Shown here piece after piece: positions 15,954 through 26,445 of a stretch of DNA of 64,000 nt (position 1 is its first letter; every line of letters begins with the position of its first letter). This DNA comes from an uncultured Prevotellaceae bacterium. Lineage in GTDB: Bacteria > Bacteroidota > Bacteroidia > Bacteroidales > Bacteroidaceae. The translations under genes and the position numbers were made by a program. The stretch lies in contig CAMNIN010000001.1 in assembly GCA_946540735.1 (NCBI GenBank), positions 122,987-186,986 of the forward strand, given 5' to 3'. Below the pieces are notes generated by a model that saw only the letters and a program-made list of their open reading frames with translations, did not search any database and was not told the DNA's origin.

Positions 15954-17276
15954 TTAAATCGCCAGGCTGTTTAAAGCTTGTCTCTTTTCCCTGGAAAGAG
16001 ACTCTAATAAGTCAGCTACCACGTAGCTGCTGCCTCCCACGAAAATGAAGTCATGGGGAGAGGCTTCCGACAGGGCCGTGCGATAGGCCGCTGCGACTGA
16101 AGGGAATGCCTGGCCGTTCAATCCTTTGTTTTTTGCTTTTTGCTGCACGGTTCGCTCGTCGATGGCCCGTTTGCTGTTTGCCTTCGTAAAATAGAAAGTG
16201 GCGTTGGCGGGAAGGAGGCTCAAGACAGTGTCGATGTCCTTGTCATCCACCATGCCGAAAACGATGCGGCATTTGTCACAGGCTTGCGACTTGATTTGCC
16301 GGGCAAGGTATTGCCAGCCGCCTACGTTATGCCCTGTGTCGCAGATGACCAGCGGGTTCTCCTGGATGCGCTGCCATCTGCCCATCAGGCCTGTCAGGTG
16401 GCAGACCTCGGCGAATCCTTTCTTGATGTCATCTTGAGAGATGGAAAGACCGGCTCGCCGGAGTTGTTCCACAGCTGCGAGGATGGTGTTGGCATTCTTT
16501 ACTTGATATGTTCCGCCCAATTCGCCATGAAGGATACCCATGCCGGCGGTATCGTAGTCTATGCCTCCATCTTCTGTCGGGATGGCTTGGGAGATGTAAG
16601 AACAATCTTCCGCGAAAATGAGCGGCGCCCCCTCCGCCTGTGCTTTGTTGATGAACACAGGACGAGTCTCCGGCAGTGCCTCGCCGATCACGACCGGGAT
16701 TCCAGGTTTGATGATGCCGGCTTTCTCGGCAGCGATCCGGGGTAGGGTATCTCCGAGAAACTGTGTGTGGTCGAAGCTGATGTTGGTGATGACCGACAGA
16801 ATCGGGGAGATGATATTGGTGCAGTCGAGCCGACCTCCGAGCCCCACCTCTATCACAGCGATATCGACATGCTGCTGCCTGAAATAGTCGAAGGCCATCG
16901 CTGTGGTCAGTTCGAAGAAAGAAGGGCGTAGGGGTTCGAAGAAATGGCGGTGTTTCTCGACGAAATCGATGACAAACGCCTCGCTGACGCATAGACCGTC
17001 GACACGGATGCGTTCGCGGAAATCTACGAGATGAGGCGACGTGAACAGGCCAGTGTGGTAGCCAGCGGTTTGCAGGATGGCGGCCAAGGTATGGGAGACA
17101 GACCCCTTCCCGTTAGTGCCGGCCACATGGATGGTGGTGAAACTGTGATGGGGATGCGACAGATGGTTGTCGAGGGCTAAGGTGTTGCTGAGTCCCTCTT
17201 TATAAGCACCAGCCCCGATCTTCTCGAAGACCGGGGTGCTGTTGAACAAATATGTCACGGTTTCGTTGTAGTCCAT
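15954..17276 (-). CDS. folC: Bifunctional folylpolyglutamate synthase / dihydrofolate synthase
   Basis: Mur-ligase-family ATP-dependent enzyme (440 residues) that adds glutamate to dihydropteroate and to folates in the cytoplasm. Key features: the P-loop GTNGKGSVSH at about residues 53-62, the Omega-loop region TSPHLVDFRERIRVDG that follows, and ISFDHTQFLGDTLPRIAAEKAGIIKPG, a strongly conserved FolC segment. The C-terminal domain carries DTGHNVGGWQYL and HDFIFVGGSSYVVADLL. It follows dnaJ by only 6 bp, so it is likely read from the grpE-dnaJ transcript. I see no convincing terminator behind it before the galactose promoter. Confidence 0.96.
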   Translation of the reverse strand: MDYNETVTYLFNSTPVFEKIGAGAYKEGLSNTLALDNHLSHPHHSFTTIHVAGTNGKGSVSHTLAAILQTAGYHTGLFTSPHLVDFRERIRVDGLCVSEAFVIDFVEKHRHFFEPLRPSFFELTTAMAFDYFRQQHVDIAVIEVGLGGRLDCTNIISPILSVITNISFDHTQFLGDTLPRIAAEKAGIIKPGIPVVIGEALPETRPVFINKAQAEGAPLIFAEDCSYISQAIPTEDGGIDYDTAGMGILHGELGGTYQVKNANTILAAVEQLRRAGLSISQDDIKKGFAEVCHLTGLMGRWQRIQENPLVICDTGHNVGGWQYLARQIKSQACDKCRIVFGMVDDKDIDTVLSLLPANATFYFTKANSKRAIDERTVQQKAKNKGLNGQAFPSVAAAYRTALSEASPHDFIFVGGSSYVVADLLESLSREKRQALNSLAI

Positions 17277-17282
17277 CCGTGG

Positions 17283-18443
17283 TCAGGAGAAATAATTCTT
17301 GAATCGCTGGAAAATACTTTGCCGAGTCGAATTGTCGCTTTTGAAGTTCTCGCTTCGCTGCATCTTCTCCAAAGCCTCTTTCTCGTCACGTGAGAGAGTC
17401 TTGGGAACATAGATGCTGATATTGACGATGATGTCGCCTGTGCCCGATCCATATCCTTGCACAGCCGGAAGTCCCTTGCCGCGGAGCCGTTTTGTCGTGC
17501 CAGGTTGGATGCCTGGCTCCAGATTGATTTTCAGAGACTTGCCGTCGATGGTCGGTATTTTCACCTCACCACCGAGCGCTGCCGTGGGGAAGTCGAGCAA
17601 CAGGTTGTAGATGAGATCGTTGTCTTGTCTTACAAAAGTGTCGTTAGACTCCTCGCTGATGAAAACTTGGATATCACCAGGCACCCCGTTGTGAGCTCCT
17701 GCGTTGCCTTTGCCCTGCACGGTGAGCACCATGCCGTCGGCCACGCCGGCGGGAATCTTGATCTCGACGACTTCCTCGCCTTTGACCACGCCGTCGCCGC
17801 CGCATTCCTTGCACTTGTTCTTGATGACTTTGCCCTCTCCATGGCAGGTGGGGCAGACCCCTTGGGTCTGCATCACTCCGAAGAGCGTCTGCTTGGTCTG
17901 TACGGTGTAGCCGCTGCCATGACATGTGGGGCAAGTGTCAGCACTTGATCCTGCCTCAGCACCGCTGCCATGGCAGTGGGGGCAGGTCACGTCTTTCTTC
18001 ACGCGGAATTTCTTGGTCACGCCCGAAGCCACTTCTTGAAGGCTTAATTTCACTTTCAGGCGCAGGTCGCCGCCACGGTAGACGCGCTGGCTGCTGCCGC
18101 CGCGACCTCCTCCGAAACCTCCAAAGCCACCGAATCCGCCTCCGCCGAACACGCTTCCAAACATCTGGAAGATATCGTCCATGGAGAAATCTCCGCTGCT
18201 GAAGCCACCAAATCCGCCGGGAGCATCAAAACCGAATTGGTCGTATTGCTGTCGCTTCTGTGCGTCGTGCAGCACATCGTAGGCCTCTGCGGCCTCCTTG
18301 AACTTCTCTTCAGCTTCTTTGTCGCCGGGATTGCGGTCGGGATGATACTTGATGGCGATCTTGCGGTAGGCTTTCTTGATCTCGTCTTCCGACGCGTCCT
18401 TGCTCACGCCGAGTACCTCGTAGTAATCTCTTTTGTTTGCCAT
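17283..18443 (-). CDS. dnaJ: Chaperone DnaJ (Hsp40)
   Basis: Type I J-protein, 386 residues, that stimulates DnaK ATPase and delivers unfolded clients. The domains are in order: J-domain 1-70 with HPD at 34-36, a Gly/Phe-rich linker (about 75-135, [15 protein letters not shown]), a zinc-binding domain with four CxxCxGxG repeats ([32 protein letters not shown]), and the C-terminal client-binding domains. It lies 17 bp after grpE and 6 bp before folC, an ordinary grpE-dnaJ pair. dnaK is not in the window. Confidence 0.98.
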   Translation of the reverse strand: MANKRDYYEVLGVSKDASEDEIKKAYRKIAIKYHPDRNPGDKEAEEKFKEAAEAYDVLHDAQKRQQYDQFGFDAPGGFGGFSSGDFSMDDIFQMFGSVFGGGGFGGFGGFGGGRGGSSQRVYRGGDLRLKVKLSLQEVASGVTKKFRVKKDVTCPHCHGSGAEAGSSADTCPTCHGSGYTVQTKQTLFGVMQTQGVCPTCHGEGKVIKNKCKECGGDGVVKGEEVVEIKIPAGVADGMVLTVQGKGNAGAHNGVPGDIQVFISEESNDTFVRQDNDLIYNLLLDFPTAALGGEVKIPTIDGKSLKINLEPGIQPGTTKRLRGKGLPAVQGYGSGTGDIIVNISIYVPKTLSRDEKEALEKMQRSENFKSDNSTRQSIFQRFKNYFS

Positions 18444-18460
18444 TTCTTTTCTATGTCATC

Positions 18461-19081
18461 CTATTGTCCCACGGCTACTTTGGCATAGCGGATCACTTTC
18501 CCGTTGAGTGTGTATCCCGTCTGCACGCAGTCGATCACTTTGCCTTTCTTGTCGTCGCCCATGCCAGGTACCATGGCAATGGCCTCGTGATAGTCGGTAT
18601 CGAAATCCTTGTCAGTGGTCTCGATACGCTCGACACCCTCGCCAGAGAGGATCTTGATGAATTTCTTGTATATCAGGTCAACACCCTCGCGGAGGGTGTC
18701 CACGTTTTCCGTTTTCTTGCCATTCTCGATGGCGCGCTCCAGGTCGTCAAGCACGGGAAGGATCTTGGTGATGGTCTTCTCACCTCCATTGAGGATCAGT
18801 TCGGCTTTCTCTTTCAGCGTGCGCTTGCGGTAGTTGTCGAACTCAGCTACCTTGCGGAGATACTTGTCGTTGAGTTCCTCTATTTTCTCCTGGGCTTCCT
18901 TCAAGGGGTCTTTAGCCTCCTCTTTGTCAGCTGTTTCCTCTTTCTCTTCCGAAGCAGCCTTCACCTCCTCATTCTCTTGCTCCTGGGTGTCCTCGGTGGC
19001 AGGGTTCTCAGAGGCAGTAGCCTCTTCTGCAGTGGCTTCTTCCTGAAGCTCGTCTATCTCTTTCTTGCTTTCTTCGTTCAT
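18461..19081 (-). CDS. grpE: Nucleotide exchange factor GrpE
   Basis: Exchanges ADP on DnaK. From the ATG at 19081 (MNEESKKEIDELQ) the protein has 206 residues. The first 85 are highly acidic and low-complexity, the middle has a long helix (EEKIEELNDKYLRKVAEFDNYRKRTLKEKAELI, split here only by the family's usual heptads), and the C-terminal beta-domain ends GYTLNGKVIRYAKVAVGQ, a typical GrpE end. A longer in-frame start upstream would add a Lys-rich segment that overlaps the terminator of the preceding gene, so I rejected it. I could not find a clear promoter in the 100-bp gap. Confidence 0.95.
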   Translation of the reverse strand: MNEESKKEIDELQEEATAEEATASENPATEDTQEQENEEVKAASEEKEETADKEEAKDPLKEAQEKIEELNDKYLRKVAEFDNYRKRTLKEKAELILNGGEKTITKILPVLDDLERAIENGKKTENVDTLREGVDLIYKKFIKILSGEGVERIETTDKDFDTDYHEAIAMVPGMGDDKKGKVIDCVQTGYTLNGKVIRYAKVAVGQ

Positions 19082-19114
19082 TGTCGTAGTCTTTTGGTTC
19101 TGTTTGTTGTGCAG

Positions 19115-19152
19115 CAAAAAACTTGCCAAACTCGAAAAAGGCCTGGCAAGTT
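19115..19152 (-). terminator. Rho-independent terminator of the ABC-F gene
   Basis: Minus strand: AACTTGCCA...TGGCAAGTT (19144-19152 with 19120-19128) followed by a T-run (complement of 19116-19121). It lies 29 bp after the ABC-F stop and just upstream of grpE. Confidence 0.82.
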
Positions 19153-19181
19153 TCTTTGCTTTCTTGGTTTTATGTGAAGCG

Positions 19182-20975
<1,794 letters not shown>

Positions 20976-20987
20976 TTTTTTTTGTAG

Positions 20988-21008
20988 AGACGTCACATTG
21001 TGGCGTCT
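20988..21008. repeat. Short palindrome AGACGTCA...TGGCGTCT
   Basis: An 8-bp stem with one G-U pair and a 5-base loop, in the flank TGTAGAGACG...CGTCTTACA. The form resembles the small dispersed GTAGAGACG-type palindromes common in Bacteroidetes genomes (from memory). No function is evident. Confidence 0.5.
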
Positions 21009-21075
21009 TACAGCGAAAAAAACAGTTCTGCCTGCAAATTTCACGGATTTGCCCTCTTAAATGCGAAATTTTGCC

Positions 21076-21083
21076 TAATTTTG
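21076..21083 (+). promoter_or_regulatory. Predicted -7 box of the pseudouridine synthase gene
   Basis: TAATTTTG matches TAnnTTTG and ends 5 bp before the ATG at 21089, implying a leaderless or nearly leaderless mRNA. The nearest TTTG is 24 bp upstream, a little far for a -33 box. Confidence 0.45.
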
Positions 21084-21088
21084 CACCC

Positions 21089-21982
21089 ATGATGAAGAGA
21101 AATTTCAACCAAGCCCCTGAATACGACCATTATGCGGTAGCTAAGGAGACCCCATTGTTGGAGTTCTTGTTGCAGACCGTCCAGGGACAAAGCAAGACGA
21201 AAATCAAGGCCACGCTGAAAGGGCGGGGCATCAAAGTCGACGGGAAGTGTGTCACACAGTTTGATTTCCTCCTTCGGCCGGGCATGAAGGTCTCTGTCAG
21301 CAAATCGAAGCGCAACATGACATTCAAGAACCGTTTCGTCAAACTCGTCTATGAAGACCGCTACCTGGTCGTCGTCGAGAAAGAGCCGGGTATCTTGTCG
21401 ATGGCAGCGGGTCACTCCTCGCTCAACGTGAAATCTGTGCTTGATGATTATTTCCGGAAGTCACAGCAGCGGTGCAGGGCACATGTCGTCCATCGTCTCG
21501 ACCGTGATACCAGTGGTCTGCTGATTTACGCCAAGGATATGGAGACGGAGCAGATCCTGGAGCATGAGTGGCATGATATCGTCTATGACCGTCGCTACGT
21601 GGCCGTGGTGTCGGGAGAGATGGAGCAGGATGGCGGCACCATTGCCAACTGGCTGAAAGACAACAAGGCATACGTCACCTATTCCTCGCCAGTCGACAAT
21701 GGCGGGAAATATGCGGTCACCCATTTCCACACGCTGGCGCGAACGACAGAACATTCGCTGGTGGAATTCAAATTAGACACCGGGCGTAAGAATCAGATCC
21801 GTGTGCATGCTGCCGACATGGGGCATCCTGTCTGTGGCGATGTGAAATACGGTAATGGCGATGACCCGATCCACCGTCTTTGCCTGCATGCTTTCTTGCT
21901 TTGTTTCTACCATCCGGTGACCCATGAGCGGATGGAGTTTCAAACACCTATCCCTACTTCGTTCAGGTTGCTGTTCAAATAA
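21089..21982 (+). CDS. RluA-family pseudouridine synthase
   Basis: Isomerises specific uridines to pseudouridine in rRNA or tRNA. 297 residues from ATG ATG at 21089. An N-terminal S4 RNA-binding region (about 20-75; LLEFLLQTVQGQSKTKIKAT) precedes the catalytic domain, where HRLDRDTSG (135-143) holds the catalytic Asp138. Later motifs are TGRKNQIRVHAADMGHPVCGD and the C-terminal LCLHAFLLCFYHP. The RluA/RluD type is clear but which uridine is modified cannot be read from sequence. An in-frame extension to about 20951 lacks a sensible start and runs through intergenic repeats, so I placed the start at the double Met. Confidence 0.92.
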   Translation: MMKRNFNQAPEYDHYAVAKETPLLEFLLQTVQGQSKTKIKATLKGRGIKVDGKCVTQFDFLLRPGMKVSVSKSKRNMTFKNRFVKLVYEDRYLVVVEKEPGILSMAAGHSSLNVKSVLDDYFRKSQQRCRAHVVHRLDRDTSGLLIYAKDMETEQILEHEWHDIVYDRRYVAVVSGEMEQDGGTIANWLKDNKAYVTYSSPVDNGGKYAVTHFHTLARTTEHSLVEFKLDTGRKNQIRVHAADMGHPVCGDVKYGNGDDPIHRLCLHAFLLCFYHPVTHERMEFQTPIPTSFRLLFK

Positions 21983-22005
21983 CCCCCAAAACATTATCTC
22001 AGAAA

Positions 22006-22227
22006 ATGGAATTACTCGATATCTCAACTCAAGACATCGCTTACCTCGTCTTTGGGATCATTGCTGTCATTGTGGCTTTTGTGGTGATCAAGAAAGTGGC
22101 TGGTTGCCTGATCAAGACGGTGGTCTTCGCCATCTTGCTGGCAGTCATGGCATATTTGTATTATAACTATATCCAGGGTAAGGAAGAACCGGCCGAGGAG
22201 CCAGCCCGTGTGGAAATCAACGGATAG
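22006..22227 (+). CDS. Small two-helix membrane protein, unknown
   Basis: 73 residues, MELLDISTQDIAYLVFGIIA at the start, with two adjacent hydrophobic segments (about 10-29 and 33-54) separated by VIKKVAGC, then a short acidic tail (GKEEPAEEPARVEING) probably on the cytoplasmic side. It starts 23 bp after the pseudouridine synthase gene and is likely co-transcribed. I do not recognise a family. The absence of any competing long frame, good hydrophobic pattern and spacing support it as a real gene. It converges with menA with only 22 bp between stops and no visible terminator. Confidence 0.7.
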   Translation: MELLDISTQDIAYLVFGIIAVIVAFVVIKKVAGCLIKTVVFAILLAVMAYLYYNYIQGKEEPAEEPARVEING

Positions 22228-22249
22228 GGAATATCCGGATGGTCAGATT

Positions 22250-23161
22250 CTACAGCAAGAGGCCGATTGAGGTGAGCACACCATAGATGAAGATATTCCT
22301 TGCGTTTTCACCGAGGATCCCGTTCAAGCGTTTCCCGTTGCTGATGCTGACCATCCGCCGGTAGGTCACGAAATGCAACATCAGATAGAGGAGGGGCAAG
22401 ACGAAAGCCCATGTCCTGCCTTGGAAAAGATGGACACCCCCCATGAGGCATGCCAGCAATCCCAAACCCAGGAAAAGTATCTCTGTAGCCTTTTTTCCGA
22501 TCCTGACGACAAGTGTCACTTTCCCTGTGCGTCGGTCGTTGTCGCGGTCGCGGTAATTGTTGACGACCAGGAGTGTGTCTACCACCAGGCCGCAAGCCAA
22601 GGAGGCTGTCAGCACTTGCAGTGTCACTGTCCCGGTCTGGATGTAATAAGTGGCGCAGACCGGCACGATGCCGAAAAAGACCAGTACCAGCAAGTCGCCC
22701 AAGCCGAGGTAGGAGAGGTGGGTCGTGTAGAGAAAGCAGAAGGCCACGCACAATACCCCGATTCCCACCATGGCCCAACCACCATATATGATTAGAGGAA
22801 GACCGGCCAGGCATGCGATCACTGTGGTCAGCAATATGGCGTAGCGCATGGCTGGAAGCGTGACCCATCCCTGAGCACAGGCCCTCAGAGGTCCTAACCG
22901 GAACTCGTCGTCGGTGCCTTTCTTGAAGTCGAAATAATCATTGATGAAATTAGCGTCGATTTGCATGATAAAGGCAAACAACAGACAAAGGACGGCGGGA
23001 ATGATGCTGAATTTCTCCTGTGCTGTTGCCTCGGAGAGGTCTCGCCATGCTATGGCCAAAGCAATCATGACAGGGACGGCAGCCCCCGTTAAGGTTTTCG
23101 GACGGGAAGCCAAAAGCCAAGCTTTGGCTGAATTGACACTTACATTGTTTTCTGTATCCAT
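22250..23161 (-). CDS. menA: 1,4-dihydroxy-2-naphthoate polyprenyltransferase
   Basis: UbiA-superfamily integral membrane prenyltransferase (303 residues) of menaquinone synthesis; it joins the polyprenyl chain to dihydroxynaphthoate. The substrate motifs are visible: QIDANFINDYFDFKKGTDD (near residues 62-80, the first Asp-rich motif) and VVNNYRDRDNDRRTGKVTL (near 195-213, the second). The N terminus has ASRPKTLTGAAVPVMIA, typical of MenA. About eight hydrophobic segments are present. The ATG at 23161 is preferred over a TTG three codons upstream. A -7 element (TATTTTTG, complement of 23168-23175) ends only 6 bp upstream of the ATG, so the transcript may be leaderless. Confidence 0.93.
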   Translation of the reverse strand: MDTENNVSVNSAKAWLLASRPKTLTGAAVPVMIALAIAWRDLSEATAQEKFSIIPAVLCLLFAFIMQIDANFINDYFDFKKGTDDEFRLGPLRACAQGWVTLPAMRYAILLTTVIACLAGLPLIIYGGWAMVGIGVLCVAFCFLYTTHLSYLGLGDLLVLVFFGIVPVCATYYIQTGTVTLQVLTASLACGLVVDTLLVVNNYRDRDNDRRTGKVTLVVRIGKKATEILFLGLGLLACLMGGVHLFQGRTWAFVLPLLYLMLHFVTYRRMVSISNGKRLNGILGENARNIFIYGVLTSIGLLL

Positions 23162-23229
23162 GGAATGCAAAAATAATCAATTTTTTTGTTTTTGTGCCGC
23201 AATCCAGCGATAAAATAAGATAAAAGCAT

Positions 23230-23237
23230 TATCTTTG
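23230..23237 (+). promoter_or_regulatory. Predicted -7 box of the HD-domain gene
   Basis: TATCTTTG matches the consensus and lies 19 bp before the start codon. No -33 TTTG is found at the usual distance. Confidence 0.4.
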
Positions 23238-23256
23238 TCATCAAATACCCCGAATT

Positions 23257-23913
23257 ATGATTGGAAACAACGTTAGCCTTGACCTGATGGAGTTTATCGA
23301 GAGGAATATCCTTCCCCGTTACAATGCCTTTGACAAAGCCCATAACCTTGTTCACGCCAATAGAGTGATCCGTCAGTCCATCGAACTGGCACGTCGTTTC
23401 GGCGCCGATGTCAATATGGCATACGCCATCGCCGCCTATCATGACCTTGGCTTGGAAGGACCCCGAGCGATCCACCATGTCACAAGCGGCAAGATCCTTG
23501 CGGCCGACCGGCGCTTAGCGAAATGGTTCTCCCCTGCGCAGATCCAGGTGATGAAAGAGGCCGTGGAGGATCACCGCGCTTCCGCCTCACATGCTCCTCG
23601 CTCCATCTATGGGAAAATCGTGGCAGAAGCTGACCGTGACCTTGATCCGGAGATGGTGATCCAGCGTACGATTGAATTTGGGTTGACCCATGATCCCGAT
23701 AAAGCCAAGGAAGAGCATTGGCAACGTTTCATGGAGCACATGGATAACAAGTATTCCGTGCATGGATACATCAAGTTGTGGCTTCCAGGATCAGATAACG
23801 AGCGTAAACTCAACCAGTTGCGGGAATACATCGCTGATCCGGCGAAGATGAGGCCGGTTTTCGACCGTATCTTCGACGAGGAGACACGGGACGGTGCCAG
23901 TGAGAATCAATGA
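23257..23913 (+). CDS. HD-domain phosphohydrolase-like protein
   Basis: 218 residues. The HD-superfamily metal ligands can be followed: His29 and His33 in KAHNLVHANRV, His62-Asp63 in AAYHDLGL, and later EDHRAS and EADRDLDPE with the downstream His and Asp. Such proteins hydrolyse nucleotides or other phosphate esters; the substrate here is unknown. It is monocistronic, divergent from menA, and converges with the porin gene 18 bp away. The last 60 residues (SVHGYIKLWLPGSDNERKLNQLREYI) are outside the HD core. Confidence 0.82.
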   Translation: MIGNNVSLDLMEFIERNILPRYNAFDKAHNLVHANRVIRQSIELARRFGADVNMAYAIAAYHDLGLEGPRAIHHVTSGKILAADRRLAKWFSPAQIQVMKEAVEDHRASASHAPRSIYGKIVAEADRDLDPEMVIQRTIEFGLTHDPDKAKEEHWQRFMEHMDNKYSVHGYIKLWLPGSDNERKLNQLREYIADPAKMRPVFDRIFDEETRDGASENQ

Positions 23914-23931
23914 GGTCTGGATAAAACAGGC

Positions 23932-26160
23932 TTAATTGAAGAAATTCCAAGAGATACCGAAGCGGAACAGCCTTTGGTTGATGGGGTAGTGAGGTACCAG
24001 GAATGCATTCCCCCCCTCTCCGGAGTGATTGACATGGCTCATCATGACGAAGAACCGCGCATGTTTGAGGAAGAAGTTGGCGTAGACGTTGACGATGGGG
24101 TAGTTGCCTAATTTCACGCGGCTGTCCTTATTCTCCTGTACGGCAAACTGTGCGATACCCGGCACGAAATCCGGCGCATAGTATTTGGTGAAGTATCTCA
24201 CGTCAGCACCCAAGTCGCAATCGAGCACATGGGCAATCTTGAAGCGCAGATACAAGTTGGCGTAGAGGTTGAGGGCAGGCACAGGGATGACATCGTCGTG
24301 GCTGGACTTCTGGTAGGTGAGTTGTGCGTCAAGATTGACAAGCCCCATCTTGATTTTCTGGTCTAACGTGGCAGTCAGCACGCTGATGTTCTCAGTCTCC
24401 TGTCGTACAAAAGCAGCATTGTAGAGACGTCGTTCTCCATCCACGTTATAGCTTGTGCCGAAATACACGTAGTTGCTGATGTTGTCGACCGCCACCCGCA
24501 ACTGGGTTTGGGTGCGCTGAAGTGAGAAACGTCCCTGCAAGCGGGTGTGGTTGACGCTCTTCATGTCGTCGTTCTCCCACCAGAAATGCCTGGAGTGGTA
24601 TTTGGTGTAATAGAAGGTAGGTGCATAATGGTGGAAATAGCCGTCAGCGGCCAGTTGTATGGTGTCGCCCAGCAACGGGAAGTTGAGGTCGGCGGTGGCA
24701 TCTAGGAAAATGTCGCCCATACTGGCACCGGCTATAGCGACGGATCCTGTCGCATTGTAGTGAAGGGTATTGCCCTCAGACTTGCTGATCTGGCCCCCTG
24801 CAAATACGCTTTGCTCGTTGTACGACCTCGCCATCGTTGTGCTGTCAGGCAAAGTGTATTGTTTGAACTCATGGGTAAGAAAGCCTTTCAGTCCGGCTTT
24901 CGCATATTTGTTGAAGCCCTCAAGCAAGGCGATGGCAAAGGTGTTCTGGAGGATAAAATGCCGGGTCTTGTCGAAGAGGGAGTCGCCAGTGAATCTCGAC
25001 ATGGTCTCGTAGGTGTTGGCGTAGTAATTGTCCGGGGTGTAGTAAGACTCGTAGATGCGGTTTGCATTGTCGAACTTCGCTGTATGGATGAAGCTGGTCA
25101 CCGGCACATATTCGTTCTTGGTCCAGGTCGTATCTGCGGGGGCGATCTCGGCAGGATGGTTCTTGGCCTCAATAGCAGCTTGCCGGTCATATTCCTCCTC
25201 GTCAAACTCCCGGTTTTCTTTCTTGGCTTGTTTGCGGGCCTCTTCCTTCGCTTTCTTGGCAGCATTGTCTTTTTGCGACTCCAAGGCGAATTTCTTGGCC
25301 TTGATCTCCTCTTCGGTCATGGGCACTTTGCGGTTGAATCCCAGACTGTATCGATGGGTGTAAAAAAGATGCAGGTTGTCGTTCCTGTTCCAGTTCCTCT
25401 CCAGCATGGTCGGCATTTCCGACGTGGTGTAACTTTCGCTGAAACTTTCAGGGTGGGTGATGTAGTTGTCGTTGGTGATACCTCCGTTCTCGGTCTGTTT
25501 CTGATGATTGGTGGAGAAAAGGAAATGGGCTTGGTAGCGGTCGCCGAGGTACGAGCCGTAAAGGGTCGCATTGAAGAGCGACGCACTGTTCTCCTGATAA
25601 TAGCCGCGCCCGTAGAGGTAGTCGAACTTGAATCCCACGCCAAGTCGCTTGCCGGCGTTCACGGCGAAAAGTGCTTTGAAATGATCCTCCCCGTTGGTGC
25701 GGTTTCCGCACGAGTTGAGGCTCGCGTTGGTGATAGGGGAGTAGGTGTTGGTGAAGTGGAAATCACTCACTTGCGTGATGAAATAGTCATAGCCATGATT
25801 GAAGATGAAGTCGTCATAGTTTGGCCGGTCGGTGAAGATGCGGTTCTGCCGGATGGCTCCCAGGTTGCCCGTGGTATTGTATTCTCCGTATTTGCCCGTG
25901 GTGAAAATGGTGTTCATGAACATATAAGATGCCGTGTCGGGCTCGGCGGGTGTGATGTCACCGAACCGGTCGTCTACGGTCCAAACTTTCAATCCACGTG
26001 GAATCTCGGCTTTCTTGTCCTGCTCGTTGCTTTCACGGTTTCCCCTGCGGGCTTGGGTGATCTGTCCCTCATCATTGATGGAGTTATAGTCCTGTCCGGA
26101 GACGCTGCAAAGTATCCCCGAGAGAAAAACGAGAAGGAGGGTTGGCCGGATGAGTCTCAT
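23932..26160 (-). CDS. Putative outer-membrane porin (Porin_10 family) with a charged insert
   Basis: 742 residues from the ATG at 26160, with a signal peptide (MRLIRPTLLLVFLSGILCSVSGQ). The rest shows alternating beta-strands rich in Tyr, Phe and Asn and ends with an aromatic-terminated strand (LFRFGISWNFFN), as expected for BamA-inserted barrels. The overall pattern fits the Bacteroidetes Porin_10 family; the family name is from recognition, not a search. Residues about 281-338 (25147-25320) form a Lys/Glu/Ala-rich helical segment unlike the flanking barrel. It is the last gene of a three-gene operon after a DUF4468-like protein and an 80-residue membrane protein. Confidence 0.8.
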   Translation of the reverse strand: MRLIRPTLLLVFLSGILCSVSGQDYNSINDEGQITQARRGNRESNEQDKKAEIPRGLKVWTVDDRFGDITPAEPDTASYMFMNTIFTTGKYGEYNTTGNLGAIRQNRIFTDRPNYDDFIFNHGYDYFITQVSDFHFTNTYSPITNASLNSCGNRTNGEDHFKALFAVNAGKRLGVGFKFDYLYGRGYYQENSASLFNATLYGSYLGDRYQAHFLFSTNHQKQTENGGITNDNYITHPESFSESYTTSEMPTMLERNWNRNDNLHLFYTHRYSLGFNRKVPMTEEEIKAKKFALESQKDNAAKKAKEEARKQAKKENREFDEEEYDRQAAIEAKNHPAEIAPADTTWTKNEYVPVTSFIHTAKFDNANRIYESYYTPDNYYANTYETMSRFTGDSLFDKTRHFILQNTFAIALLEGFNKYAKAGLKGFLTHEFKQYTLPDSTTMARSYNEQSVFAGGQISKSEGNTLHYNATGSVAIAGASMGDIFLDATADLNFPLLGDTIQLAADGYFHHYAPTFYYTKYHSRHFWWENDDMKSVNHTRLQGRFSLQRTQTQLRVAVDNISNYVYFGTSYNVDGERRLYNAAFVRQETENISVLTATLDQKIKMGLVNLDAQLTYQKSSHDDVIPVPALNLYANLYLRFKIAHVLDCDLGADVRYFTKYYAPDFVPGIAQFAVQENKDSRVKLGNYPIVNVYANFFLKHARFFVMMSHVNHSGEGGNAFLVPHYPINQRLFRFGISWNFFN

Positions 26161-26193
26161 GTATTCTGTCAAACTGATTTTGAGGCGGATGTG

Positions 26194-26436
26194 TTACTTG
26201 AGCATTCTGATGCAGCACTCCACCATCTTGACTCCCATACTGGCAAGGACGACGTAGGTGCCAATGGTGCTGTCAAACCACACGTAAACGACAACACCCA
26301 CAATAGCGAGAAGCATGAAGATGATATTGAGCACGTTGCGGAATCCTAAGAGCTGGTCGCTGCCGGGCTTGCGGTGGCTTCTGCGGCTGGTTGTCAGCTG
26401 TTCGTTTTCCGGTTCGTTGGTGTCGTAAGGTCTCAT
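26194..26436 (-). CDS. Small two-helix membrane protein, unknown
   Basis: 80 residues. A polar, basic N-terminal 30 residues (MRPYDTNEPENEQLTTSRRS) precede two hydrophobic helices (about 34-53 and 58-77), separated by the short polar turn DSTIGTYV. It starts 9 bp after the DUF4468-like gene and ends 33 bp before the porin gene, so the three are co-transcribed. I do not recognise the family; it looks like a conserved inner-membrane microprotein. Confidence 0.75.
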   Translation of the reverse strand: MRPYDTNEPENEQLTTSRRSHRKPGSDQLLGFRNVLNIIFMLLAIVGVVVYVWFDSTIGTYVVLASMGVKMVECCIRMLK

Positions 26437-26445
26437 AATGGGGCT

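Noticed and set aside
24760..26349. 529-codon open frame on the plus strand opposite the porin gene
   Set aside because: No recognisable protein; it is the antisense of a clear secreted beta-barrel gene and arises from codon bias.
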